DNA of 64,000 nucleotides from Symsagittifera roscoffensis (Eukaryota > Xenacoelomorpha > Acoela > Convolutidae): positions 7,162,539-7,226,538 of the forward strand of contig NC_087070.1 in NCBI RefSeq assembly GCF_963678635.1, given 5' to 3'. Every line of letters begins with the position of its first letter. Position 1 is the first letter of the stretch. This document shows, one piece after another, positions 1 to 9,024 of this stretch. The notes beneath the pieces are model-generated. The model was given only the letters and a program-made list of their open reading frames with translations. It did not search any database and was not told the DNA's origin. The position numbers and the translations under genes are program-made.

Positions 1-910
1 AAAATAACTCTGATCCATCGAGTAGGTTTTCAACCAGGATAACGCTCTGTTGTCCACGCGTAACTTGAAGGGAGCGCTCCCCAAGTATGCACGGTACTTT
101 TCCACGAAGGTGACTACTGCAAACATTTCTGCTTTTGGTGCGCCATATTTCATCTCTGTGTCACTCAAGACCTTGCTGCCGTATGCAATGTGACGGAGAA
201 CTGTTCTTCCGTTCCATTCTTGCTCTTGATGCAAGATTCCTGAGATGGCTACCACCGATGCGTCTGTGTCGAGAACATACATGCCCTTTTCTGTAGGCAT
301 GCCCAGCACTGGCGCTTCGCACAGTTCCCGCCTTATGTTCTCGAAAGCAACCTGTGCCTCATCGTTCCATTCGAACTTTTTCCCCTTGTTGCGCATCAGC
401 TTCTGCATCGGATACACCTTGTCCGCGTATCCTTTTATGAATTCTCGGTAGTAATTGGCAAACCCTAGGAAGCTCAGCAGCTGTGTGTCCGTTCTGGGGG
501 CCTTCCATGTCAACACTGCTTCCACTGTTTCCGGGTCCGGCCTCACACCATGCCTATCCACCATTCTTCCTAGGTACTTAATCGAATCCCTAAAGAGTTC
601 ACATTTCGATGGTTTGCACTTCAATCCAGCTCTTTTGACCTCATCCAAAGACCTCATCGAGCCTATCAATGTGGTCTTCCAGGGTCGGTGTCGCTATGAC
701 TACGTCATCCACGTAACACATCACGAGATTCCCGTACTTCTTGGTCACTCTCGTCAACGCCTGAGCCATCAGTCTTTGAAAAGTGGCCGTTGCATTGCAC
801 AAGCCGAAGGGCATCCTCTTCCACTGGTACAATCCCAATTCGCACGCGAATCCGGTTTTCTCTCTGTCCTTTATCCGCAGAGGTGCCTGCCAGAAGGCAG
901 AACCTAAGTC
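1..910 (-). pseudogene. Ty3/gypsy copy A pol: RT second half and RNase H (broken, runs off window)
   Basis: Continuation of the copy A polyprotein. The reverse-transcriptase active site YVDD is visible (around 700-712, within LVMCYVDDVVIAT), preceded by the QWKRMPFGLCNATATFQRLM block typical of gypsy RT. A second reading frame then gives the connection and RNase H (FVLDTDASVVAIS, AYGSKVL) down to base 1. Breaks: an in-frame TAG at about 908-910, just after KFFTT where gypsy RT normally continues into LDLxSxFWQ, and a frame change near 645 after DEVFG. The integrase should lie beyond the left edge. Family assignment is secure; the element is not translatable as it stands. Confidence 0.85.
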
Positions 911-2869
911 CTATGTGGTGAAGAACTTGGCATCACCAAGCTTAGATAGGCTCTCGTCTATTGGCGGTATCGGGTACGCATCTTTTATCGTTATCGCGTT
1001 CAAGTAACGAAAGTCGCAACAAAATCTAAGCTGCCCCCCTTTCTTTTTCGCCATTACTACCCCGCAAGCCCATGGCGATTTCGAGGGTTCTATCTTGTCG
1101 TATTCAAGCAACATTTCTATTTCCGCTCGGCACGCTTCCCATTTGTGTGGCGTCATTCGTCTTGCGCCTTCCCTATGGGGAACGGCGCCTTCTTCTAATT
1201 CGATTTCGTGTTCGACGAAATTACAGCAACCGATATCCGCCTTATGTTTTGAAAATACATCTGCGTTCCGATTTAGGAGGTCCCGCAATTTTTCGAAATC
1301 TCCCTCACCTATTTTCCCTTTTAAATGTTCTATCTCTGGTAAAACCGGTTTGTCAGATTCTATTTCATATGACGAGGGGCGTTCCGGAAAATTCGAGCAG
1401 CTTGATAAGCCGTCGTCCGTTTCGGATTTCATTGAAAACAATTTATGAATAGATTTTAATTCATTAATCCTCTTTAAAATTTTATCTTTATTGGCATGAT
1501 AAGGACAGTCTTTCACACTATATTTCTTCGATTTTTGTGTCTCCTCATAGTCGGTCCTCATCGGCAAAGCGTAGCCAAGCTTCTTTCCACGCTGGATTGA
1601 AACCGTGGTGTCCAGTGTGTTCAACAACACACTGACACACAGTCCGTTTCGCGTTACCGAGAAGCTCCGGCCTAAAATCACCGAACTCTGACTATTTGGA
1701 CTCGGTACTAAGCAAACCTGTTTACTATCACTTAACGAATTCAAATTTCTCATTCTAAAAATTGCTACAGCAGCTTGTCCTGGTTGTAGTTTTACTTTTC
1801 TATCCAAAAAAATGGGTACCTTGTTTTTGTCTGTTATTATCCTATTAATTGGTCTCTTAACATACTTTCGGTCCGGGTTTCTAATCCGTATCAGACCGTT
1901 GTTCAAGTCAATCATCACGTCAAAATTCCTGACAAAATCTCTGCCCAAGATGAATTGGTCGGCGTCGTCCAAATTCTCTACCACCAGGAAGCTCATCCAA
2001 AGATCCCGTCCTCCCATGTGGAGGACCGTTATTGGTGTTCTTCCGGCTACGTAAATAGCTCCTCGATTGGCGGCGGCCAGTCGGAGATTCGTTGGAATTA
2101 GATCTTCCCGCGTGAAGCCCATTCTTTCCCAAGTTTTTATCGGCATCACACTCACTACCGCTCCTGTGTCCAGAAGCCCTGTGACTCCGAGTTTTGTTCC
2201 GTTGGTGTCGAGCAGATGTGCAGTCACATCTGCTTCATACCCAATGTGTACTGCGTCTTGTTCCATCATGGCGTCATGGCCTATCCTGCGGACCTTGAGT
2301 TCCTCTTCTCCCAAATAGATCTGCCCCATTTGGTCATCATCTGTTGTTACATAAGTCCTGGTGTAGATACTGATTCCATCCACGTTCAGCCTTACTTGAT
2401 ACGGCCCATAGACCTCTACGTAGCGTCCATGAAGTTTCTTCATGCGAGGGCCACCCGTCGTTAGTAGTGCTCGCACGGCTCTCGACTCGGTGCGTGGTTC
2501 CACCTGCCTCAGATAATCTGCATATGTGTCCAAATGCATCAAAGTGAACTCGGATGGTTCACACAGATTTCTTATTACCTGGTGTCCAGCCACTGAGATT
2601 ATCGACTGTATCTTGCTTCCTTGCGGCACCATGCCGAACCTCTGGCCGGAGATCACATTAAGTTTCATGCTCAAACTGCTAGGTGCTTTCGTTTCTTCGA
2701 ACTCCATTGCTTCGAAGGTATTCAGTTGCTCCTGAAGTTTCTCATTTTCCAGTTCAAGTTTCACTTTTTGTTCGATCTCTTTCGTCACCAGTTCCTGCTG
2801 CACTCTATTTAGAGCATCCCTCGCGGCTGCCTTATAATCGATCTTGAAGTCATCAGCCGCAGTTGCTGG
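911..2869 (-). CDS. Ty3/gypsy copy A Gag-Pol middle: coiled coil, aspartic protease, RT first half
   Basis: Open frame that is the downstream continuation of the gag frame at 10245-11926, split by the BEL insertion. It begins with an acidic/basic helical, coiled-coil-like stretch (VTKEIEQKVKLELENEKL). Next comes a retropepsin-like active site LLDTGAVVSVM near 2150-2190, then the RT N-terminal fingers (HEIELEEG, SPWACGVVMAKKKGG, LRFCCDFRYLNAIT, DAYPIPPIDE). It ends at a TAG at 908-910, inside RT. The true upstream start lies across the BEL insertion, so no start codon is assigned here. Protease and RT calls rest on motif recognition. It would act in processing and copying of the element RNA in virus-like particles. 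Confidence 0.85.
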   Translation of the reverse strand, partial: PATAADDFKIDYKAAARDALNRVQQELVTKEIEQKVKLELENEKLQEQLNTFEAMEFEETKAPSSLSMKLNVISGQRFGMVPQGSKIQSIISVAGHQVIRNLCEPSEFTLMHLDTYADYLRQVEPRTESRAVRALLTTGGPRMKKLHGRYVEVYGPYQVRLNVDGISIYTRTYVTTDDDQMGQIYLGEEELKVRRIGHDAMMEQDAVHIGYEADVTAHLLDTNGTKLGVTGLLDTGAVVSVMPIKTWERMGFTREDLIPTNLRLAAANRGAIYVAGRTPITVLHMGGRDLWMSFLVVENLDDADQFILGRDFVRNFDVMIDLNNGLIRIRNPDRKYVKRPINRIITDKNKVPIFLDRKVKLQPGQAAVAIFRMRNLNSLSDSKQVCLVPSPNSQSSVILGRSFSVTRNGLCVSVLLNTLDTTVSIQRGKKLGYALPMRTDYEETQKSKKYSVKDCPYHANKDKILKRINELKSIHKLFSMKSETDDGLSSCSNFPERPSSYEIESDKPVLPEIEHLKGKIGEGDFEKLRDLLNRNADVFSKHKADIGCCNFVEHEIELEEGAVPHREGARRMTPHKWEACRAEIEMLLEYDKIEPSKSPWACGVVMAKKKGGQLRFCCDFRYLNAITIKDAYPIPPIDESLSKLGDAKFFTT

Positions 2870-3072
2870 TGTTGAAGCCTAAAAAAGACATTTCAGCTTT
2901 CTACTTGAACTAAATCTACGATTGAACTGATTTACTTATTTAAAACCGCATTTTTACAAAAATCAATTGACTTCTATCTATAACTCGTGAAATAATTTAC
3001 ACTCTTTGCAAATCACTAGTTTTATTCAGTCGGATTGGTGATTTTTCATTTCCCAACTTTTGCTGCACAACA
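2870..3072 (+). repeat. BEL element 5' LTR
   Basis: 203 bp, starts TGTTGAAG and ends GCTGCACAACA. The copy at 10042-10244 matches it except for C versus T at the ninth base. Preceded by the target-site copy GCTGG. Confidence 0.95.
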
Positions 3073-3076
3073 TTTT

Positions 3077-3094
3077 TGGTGCAACGCGACTCAC
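3077..3094 (+). promoter_or_regulatory. Candidate primer-binding site of the BEL element
   Basis: Four bases after the 5' LTR, TGGTGCAACGCGACTCAC begins with the TGG that pairs with a tRNA 3' CCA. The first bases TGGTGCA resemble glycine-tRNA primers, but the remainder does not obviously match a standard tRNA, so the primer species is not assigned. Confidence 0.5.
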
Positions 3095-3133
3095 GAACGA
3101 ACCAAAGATTAGAAACAAAGAGGAAAGTTAAAA

Positions 3134-3874
3134 ATGTCATCACCTGCTAGTGACATGAGCAACGTGACGCTCACTCTTCCTGCTTTGAAGCGATCAAGAA
3201 GTGCTAACATCGGTGTCATTACCCGATCGGAAAATGCCGTCTCAGCAATCTTCGACAAAGAGGCATCTGCTCTAAGTTACAAGGAAATTGGAACTCTCAA
3301 GGCCAATCTCACGATGTGCGAACGAAAGAAAAAGGAACTGGAAGAGCTTAATCAGCGAATTTCAAGTTTTCTAAACGATGATGAAGATGCACTTGAAGTT
3401 GAGTTGGAGGAAGCTGAGAAAATCTACCTTCAAGTAGATTGTTTGATGGAAATGATCACAACTATGTTAGATGACCGAGGAAAATGTTCAACTGAATCGG
3501 TCAAAGATGACGACAGCGCAAGCGGAACCGGATCCTACAAATCCACTTCCCAACGTGGTGCTGGTCGAAAACAAGATACTTGCCTGAAGTTGCCGAAACT
3601 GAATTCGCCAACATTTAGCGGAAGGTATGACCAATGGCTACCTTTCTTAGATTCCTTTGATGGAGCAGTTCACTCAAATGCATCGCTGTCTGATGTTCAG
3701 AAACTGCAATACCTAAAGGGTGCCCTCAAGGATGAACCGTTTCGTTTGCTATCCCACTTGCCTACTACAAACGCGAACTACTCAGTCGCAAGGGAACTTC
3801 TAAAGGATCGATATGCTGATGTCAAGATGATCTCACACGCTCACTTGGAATCAAGTTTGAATTCACCCCAATGA
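3134..3874 (+). CDS. BEL Gag, N-terminal part
   Basis: Starts with ATG 60 bp after the 5' LTR, with AAAA in front. About 246 residues: a lysine/glutamate-rich helical stretch (GTLKANLTMCERKKKELEEL), then the DUF1759-type capsid motif of BEL/Pao Gag (LPKLNSPTFSGRYDQWLPFLDSFDG, VQKLQYLKGALKDEPFRLLSHL) at residues about 150-220. The frame ends at TGA 3872-3874, but homologous sequence carries on in another frame from 3871 (a KFEFTP-type continuation is visible across the break), so a one- or two-base change near 3853 separates the halves. It would form the particle core. Confidence 0.85.
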   Translation: MSSPASDMSNVTLTLPALKRSRSANIGVITRSENAVSAIFDKEASALSYKEIGTLKANLTMCERKKKELEELNQRISSFLNDDEDALEVELEEAEKIYLQVDCLMEMITTMLDDRGKCSTESVKDDDSASGTGSYKSTSQRGAGRKQDTCLKLPKLNSPTFSGRYDQWLPFLDSFDGAVHSNASLSDVQKLQYLKGALKDEPFRLLSHLPTTNANYSVARELLKDRYADVKMISHAHLESSLNSPQ

Positions 3875-4842
3875 AGCATGAGTCATCCGCTTCAATACGT
3901 CGCTTGATTAACACCTACACGGAAAACACGATGGCACTGACAGGGCTTGGACTAAAAATTGATCAATGCGATTTGATCTGGGTTCACGTTTTGGCCAAGA
4001 AATTAGATTCTGAAACTAGAAGACAATGGGAACTTTCCTGCGCGGGAAGTGACATGCCAAAAATCAAGCAGATGAAGAAGTTCTTGGAGGAACGATCTCG
4101 CGCCCTAGAAGCTACGAAGGACCTCCAGTTACCTTCAATTCATAGAAAAAATCATCAAGGAAGTTCAGACCAATCTGGAAATTCTAAGAAAGATGACAAG
4201 GTACAGACATACCACACGAACTCTGCTAAGACGATCAGCTGCCCATGCTGCAGTGGTGATCACCGCGTGTATCAATGCACAAAATTTCAGGAAATGTCAA
4301 TTTCCAATAGAAGACAAGAAGCCAAATCAAAGCGATTATGCTTCAATTGCCTGTCCCTTGGACACCAAAATCATGAGTGCAAGTCGAAGTCAACGTGCCA
4401 AACCTGTCAAAAGGGTCATCACACGTTACTTCACATCCATACAGACCCAAACAAGCAACCCGGACCTGAAAATAAGTTTACGGGTCATGGGGGTACTAGT
4501 ACATGTGCCACTACCATACTGGGAACTGTACTAATTGAGGTGAAAACTGCAAATGGCGGTTATCACAATTGTCGAGCCTTACTGGACAGCGGATCTGAAT
4601 GCTGTTTCGTTACAACCAGCTGTGCTAACCGACTCAAGCTACCAATCAAGAAATTGACTCTTCAACTAACTCGAGTTGGCGGAGGAGCAAAAACTGTGAA
4701 ATCTGGTTCTGTCAATCTGGAAGCAAAGGATTCTCAGAATCAATCTCTACATATTGAAACCCTTCACTCTTCAAAAACTTTCTGGCTACCTGCCCAGAGA
4801 ACGGGTGAATATACCGAACAGTTTGGATATCACACGTCTTAA
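3871..4842 (+). CDS. BEL Gag C-terminus with zinc knuckles and aspartic protease start
   Basis: Continues Gag (SSASIRRLINTY, QCDLIWVHVLAKKLD). Three Cys/His knuckles follow: CPCCSGDHRVYQC, CFNCLSLGHQNHEC and CQTCQKGHHTLLH. The BEL-typical linker GHGGTSTCATT comes next, then the retropepsin site ALLDSGSECCFV. The apparent ATG at 3871 comes from the frame change, not from a real start. The last part (after about 4754) is out of frame with the real protease/RT linker and is spurious. Zinc knuckles bind element RNA; the protease cleaves the polyprotein. Confidence 0.85.
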   Translation: MKHESSASIRRLINTYTENTMALTGLGLKIDQCDLIWVHVLAKKLDSETRRQWELSCAGSDMPKIKQMKKFLEERSRALEATKDLQLPSIHRKNHQGSSDQSGNSKKDDKVQTYHTNSAKTISCPCCSGDHRVYQCTKFQEMSISNRRQEAKSKRLCFNCLSLGHQNHECKSKSTCQTCQKGHHTLLHIHTDPNKQPGPENKFTGHGGTSTCATTILGTVLIEVKTANGGYHNCRALLDSGSECCFVTTSCANRLKLPIKKLTLQLTRVGGGAKTVKSGSVNLEAKDSQNQSLHIETLHSSKTFWLPAQRTGEYTEQFGYHTS

Positions 4843-6103
4843 GCTCTCGGACCCAGACTTTGACAAACCAAAGGAAATCGATATAATCCTAGGCTGTGAT
4901 GTCTACAACGACATTGTTGGCTGCGAAAAGATTAAGCTTACAGACAAGCTTTATGCACGTGACACTCTATTTGGTTGGATGATTAGCGGCAGAACACCCG
5001 GTCCTCCAACAACCTTTTTCAAGTCATTTCATGTGTCTATTGACGATAGTCTAAGGAAATTTTGGGAATTAGAAGAAATTCCTGATTTCAAAAAGACAAC
5101 AACAGAAGAAGATCGATGTGAATCTCACTTTAAGGAAACAACCATACTACAAAATGGACGATTCACTGTGCAGCTGCCTTTCAAGCCCAATAGTCAACTT
5201 GGCGACAGTTTAGCACAAGCAAAACGCAGATTCAATTATCTCGAGCGACGACTGGAACAGAATCCAGAACTTAAAGATCGCTATACCGCATTCATAGACG
5301 AATTTCTCGATATGGGGCATATGGAGTACATACCGCCTGGAGAAATCGAAAAGCCAGTTGATAGCGTATATTATCTGCCACATCACTGCGTTTTCAAGGA
5401 AGATTCTACTACCACAAAGCTACGTGTAGTTTTCGACGGATCTGCAACAACATCAACCGGACAATCACTCAACGACACTTTGATGGTTGGTCCCACAGTA
5501 CAAGACGACCTCTACTCGATAATCATGCGCTTCAGGTTCTACCCAATTGCTTTGTCAGCAGATATCGCAAAAATGTACCGACAAGTTGCTCTAGAGGACA
5601 AATCGAAGGATTTCCATCGCATACTTTGGAGATCAAATAAATCGGATGAAATCAAGCATCTCAGGATGACACGTGTTACATATGGAATAGCTTCGTCAGC
5701 GTTTCACTCAACAAGATGCCTCAATGAAGTAGCAAATCAATCTAAGAACCCAATGATCAAAGAAAGTCTCAAAAATTGTTTCTATGTAGACGACTTTCTT
5801 GGTGGCGCTAATGATAAGCATGAAGCAAAAAAACTCATCTCTGATTTGTGCGAAGAGCTGAACTCTTATGAATTCCCTCTTCGAAAATGGACTTTAAGCA
5901 ATGCTAAAATAATTGAAGGATTGCCAGAACATCTCCGCGAAAAATCGGATGTGCTGGAACTTTTCTCTGACGAATACAAAATCAAGGCGCTAGGAGTCAG
6001 TTGGAAGCCCAATAAGGACATTTTTTTGTTTTTCAACTGCCTTACCAGAGCTGAAACTGCTTACAAAGAGGACTATTCTGTCCACAATCTCAAAATTGTT
6101 TGA
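4754..6103 (+). CDS. BEL protease tail and reverse transcriptase
   Basis: Overlaps the previous frame; the joined product would shift frame between about 4754 and 4780 (LQKLSGYLPRERVNIPN is real BEL sequence). Contains the protease C-terminus (IDIILGCDVYNDIV), the RT palm and fingers (KLRVVFDGSATT, GPTVQDDLYSIIMRFR) and the catalytic motif FYVDDFLGG near 5780-5805 with the downstream HEAKKLISDLC helix. Near 6015-6060 the frame breaks twice, once beside runs of T (6020-6037), before RNase H resumes in the next frame. RT would copy element RNA to DNA. Confidence 0.9.
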   Translation: MKPFTLQKLSGYLPRERVNIPNSLDITRLKLSDPDFDKPKEIDIILGCDVYNDIVGCEKIKLTDKLYARDTLFGWMISGRTPGPPTTFFKSFHVSIDDSLRKFWELEEIPDFKKTTTEEDRCESHFKETTILQNGRFTVQLPFKPNSQLGDSLAQAKRRFNYLERRLEQNPELKDRYTAFIDEFLDMGHMEYIPPGEIEKPVDSVYYLPHHCVFKEDSTTTKLRVVFDGSATTSTGQSLNDTLMVGPTVQDDLYSIIMRFRFYPIALSADIAKMYRQVALEDKSKDFHRILWRSNKSDEIKHLRMTRVTYGIASSAFHSTRCLNEVANQSKNPMIKESLKNCFYVDDFLGGANDKHEAKKLISDLCEELNSYEFPLRKWTLSNAKIIEGLPEHLREKSDVLELFSDEYKIKALGVSWKPNKDIFLFFNCLTRAETAYKEDYSVHNLKIV

Positions 6104-8417
6104 TCCGATGGGATGGCTAGCTCCATTCATCATCAATTTCAAATGTCTCATGCAACAACTATGGGTCCAAGGTTTTGATTGGGATTCTGAAGTCGATCAG
6201 AAAACCAAGGAAAAATGGTATGAGCTCACCGGAACATTGCCTCAACTACTGAAACTACGAATACCAAGATCTATGAGCTCACATCCAATAAAGGAGGTTC
6301 AACTTCACGTATTCTGTGATGCTTCCGAAAAAGCATATGCAGCCGCAATCTATGCAAGAATTACCAATGATGATGGCAAAACTTTTGCATATCTACTAAC
6401 CTCCAAAACAAAGGTTGCTCCGGTCAAAGCAATCTCTGTTCCCAAATTAGAGCTCTGCGGTGCAAGTTTAGCTACCAAACTTCTTAAATCAGTTCATTCA
6501 ATTTTGAGGAAAACAAATCTCAAGATAACTTCACACGCCTGGACTGATTCAACAATTGTCTTGCAATGGCTTGCTCAACTTCCAAGAACGTGGAACACTT
6601 TTGTTGCAAACAGAGTTTCACAAATACAAGAGACCCTACCCAGAAGTGATTGGAAACACGTGCCAACAGCAGTAAATCCAGCTGATTTAGCCTCTCGTGG
6701 TGTATTAGCTGACACATTAATATGTTCCTCACTCTGGTGGAATGGACCAGATTGGCTGACCAAAGATGAAAGGCACTGGCCCAACCTAAAACCATCTCTA
6801 GTTGAAGCACCTGAAAAACGAACCGTCAAAGCCAAGACTAATGCAGAAAGTGAACAAATTCGAACTGTTCTCGCAAATCATGCTCAAAACGAAGAAATGA
6901 CGGATGGAATTTTTCGTTTAAAGAACTACAGCACTTGGAACAAGACAGTACGCATCGCATGCTATGTACTATCATTTGTTGAACATCTTAAGCATAGAGT
7001 ATCGACAAACTATCGGAAGCGGCTCAGATCTAAGCGGACATCTGATGTACAACTTGAAGAAGATTGTCTTAGTCCTAAAAATAGAATTATGGCAAAAATG
7101 CTAATTCTTCGTTTAGACCAAGACATACACTTCAAATCAGAGCTAAATTGTCTAAAGGTGAAAGGGGAGCTGAGTAAAACATCGAAACTACTCAATCTTA
7201 GTCCGTTTTTCGACAAGGATTACGATCTACTAAGAGTTGGAGGCAGACTTTCACAATCGAACTACCCAACAGACAAGAAGTTTCCAATACTCGTTTCAAA
7301 AAAATCTGATTTAGTATCCCTACTTATACGCAAATATCATGAAGATACTCTTCATGGCGGGGGGCAATTAGTACTGAACACAATGAGAGAGGAAATTTGG
7401 ATAATCGGAGGCCGTGATCTAGTTCGACAGTTCATTAAAAGATGCATGAGATGTGTCCGATTTAGTCAGCAACCTACTTCTCAATTCATGGCTGATCTTC
7501 CTACAGAAAGAATAACACCCGCAAAACCATTTGCTCAATGTGGAATAGACTTTGCTGGTCCCTTTGAAATTAAGGAAGCAGAGGTCTCAAAAATTTATGT
7601 TGCCGTCTTTGTTTGTCTCGCGACAAAAGCTATTCATTTGGAAATGGTTACTCGTCTAACCAAAGAAGCATGCATCCTTTCATTGAAACGATTTACTGCA
7701 CGCCGTGGCAAACCTGAGAAGATCTTAAGTGACAATGGAAGCAATTTTATCGGGGCTCGAAATGATCTGATCAAAATCAAGGAACTGCTCGACAAAAATG
7801 GAACGGACAAATCAGTTGTTAGTTTCGTCAATAGCCAAGGAACTGAATGGGTCACCATCCCTCCTCGTGCTCCTCACTTCGGAGGATTCTGGGAAGCAGC
7901 TGTAAAAAGTATGAAGAGACATATGCGAAAAGTTATAGGACTGCAACGTCTCAGTTTTGAAGAATTTATTACAATTCTCAATCAAATTGAAGCTGTCTTA
8001 AATTCACGACCATTGTATCCAATGTCAAGTGATCCTAACGACCCAACTCCGCTGACACCCGCTCATTCTCTGATAGGGGAATCATTGCTAACTCTTCCCT
8101 CTGCGGACATCCAAGTTTCAACCAATGTACGATATCGACTATTACAGAATATGATCAAGGATTTCTGGAAAGTTTGGAAAAAGGATTATCTCATAACGCT
8201 ACAAATACGGAAAAAATGGTTCACGGATGGCCCAGAATTTAAAGTTGGCAACCTAGTCCTACTTGCCGAAGACAATGAACGACCGCTAGAATGGAAAACT
8301 GGACGAATCATAGAAGTTTATCCTGGAAATGACTCAATTGTTCGAGTGGTAAAAGTGAAGACCACAACTGGTGAATACGTACGCCCAGTCGCGAAGCTTC
8401 GGAAGCTACCAGTATAG
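6096..8417 (+). CDS. BEL RNase H and integrase
   Basis: About 773 residues; the apparent start is TTG, an artefact of the upstream frame change. The opening LFDPMGWLAPFI is the conserved BEL linker. RNase H follows (HVFCDASEKAYAAAIY, VPKLELCGASLATKLL, HAWTDSTIVLQWL). The integrase zinc finger is near residues 395-450 (YHEDTLHGGGQ, RCMRC). The DDE core has Asp in CGIDFAGPF, Asp in LSDNGSNF and Glu in GGFWEAAVKSMKRHM. The C-terminal DUF5641-like domain (NLVLLAEDNERPLEWKTG) ends the frame. All catalytic residues appear present, so this part could be active. Confidence 0.93.
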   Translation: MFDPMGWLAPFIINFKCLMQQLWVQGFDWDSEVDQKTKEKWYELTGTLPQLLKLRIPRSMSSHPIKEVQLHVFCDASEKAYAAAIYARITNDDGKTFAYLLTSKTKVAPVKAISVPKLELCGASLATKLLKSVHSILRKTNLKITSHAWTDSTIVLQWLAQLPRTWNTFVANRVSQIQETLPRSDWKHVPTAVNPADLASRGVLADTLICSSLWWNGPDWLTKDERHWPNLKPSLVEAPEKRTVKAKTNAESEQIRTVLANHAQNEEMTDGIFRLKNYSTWNKTVRIACYVLSFVEHLKHRVSTNYRKRLRSKRTSDVQLEEDCLSPKNRIMAKMLILRLDQDIHFKSELNCLKVKGELSKTSKLLNLSPFFDKDYDLLRVGGRLSQSNYPTDKKFPILVSKKSDLVSLLIRKYHEDTLHGGGQLVLNTMREEIWIIGGRDLVRQFIKRCMRCVRFSQQPTSQFMADLPTERITPAKPFAQCGIDFAGPFEIKEAEVSKIYVAVFVCLATKAIHLEMVTRLTKEACILSLKRFTARRGKPEKILSDNGSNFIGARNDLIKIKELLDKNGTDKSVVSFVNSQGTEWVTIPPRAPHFGGFWEAAVKSMKRHMRKVIGLQRLSFEEFITILNQIEAVLNSRPLYPMSSDPNDPTPLTPAHSLIGESLLTLPSADIQVSTNVRYRLLQNMIKDFWKVWKKDYLITLQIRKKWFTDGPEFKVGNLVLLAEDNERPLEWKTGRIIEVYPGNDSIVRVVKVKTTTGEYVRPVAKLRKLPV

Positions 8418-9024
8418 CAACCAAGTCATATCCAATGTGCAGTTCATTTAAAACAAGAACTTTATATTGCTAAAAAAAAATCGAAAAATATCAAAAATGT
8501 GCAGTTTTCAAATTTTAAGAAGTAGTACCCCCATGACCCTTTTGAGAGTAGGAACCTAAATTACCCCCTATGCAATGCATTATGGTCTGAATCGTTCATA
8601 TTGACCACTTTCATGTAAATTCCCAATGTTGTATGTTCATAAAAGTCGAAAATGATGTAAATTTTCATCAATTTTTGTGCTAAATCGTGCATTAAAATTC
8701 GTATGAGGTTGTACCCTCATGACCCAAAATAAAATTATTGTCTGAAAACAGCTAGGATACGCCTACGCTACTGTCTTGAATTTAACAATAGGCTCTCTGA
8801 TCACGTCAAACTGTTAGAATGTTATATTTGCCTTTAAATTATATTCAAAGATGTCGTATTGTAATGATTTACAACCATTAATTCGCATAAAATGTTTTTC
8901 TAAGTATACAAACTTTCGCTCATGACTCATACCGTTAATACTTCACTTGTATACGCCTTACTTATGGTGCAGTCAGATTTAGTTCATTTATTGAATAACA
9001 GTTAACATATTTACCGTTGAACAG
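8418..9024 (+). other. BEL region between pol stop and the antisense gene
   Basis: No ORF of note. On the plus strand an AATAAA lies at 8728-8733 and could serve element RNA. On the minus strand an AATAAA lies at 8987-8992, about 33 bp after the stop of the antisense JmjC-like gene. Two short near-copies of a TACCCYCATGACCC sequence occur at about 8526 and 8711, and the first is complementary to part of the gag knuckle/protease linker at about 4483-4500. Confidence 0.6.
8987..8992 (-). terminator. Polyadenylation signal for the antisense JmjC-like gene
   Basis: Plus-strand TTTATT reads AATAAA on the minus strand, 33 bp beyond the TGA/TAA end of the gene at 9025. Position and spacing suit a compact animal 3' UTR. 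Confidence 0.5.

Noticed and set aside
641-838. Separate small gene at the left edge
   Set aside because: It is the RT YVDD segment of the same gypsy pol, cut off by one stop and one frame change.
3871-4842. Programmed frameshifts in BEL gag-pol
   Set aside because: Breaks are several and fall inside Gag, the protease linker and RT-RNase H, without a slippery-site pattern at a domain border; mutation or sequencing error is simpler.
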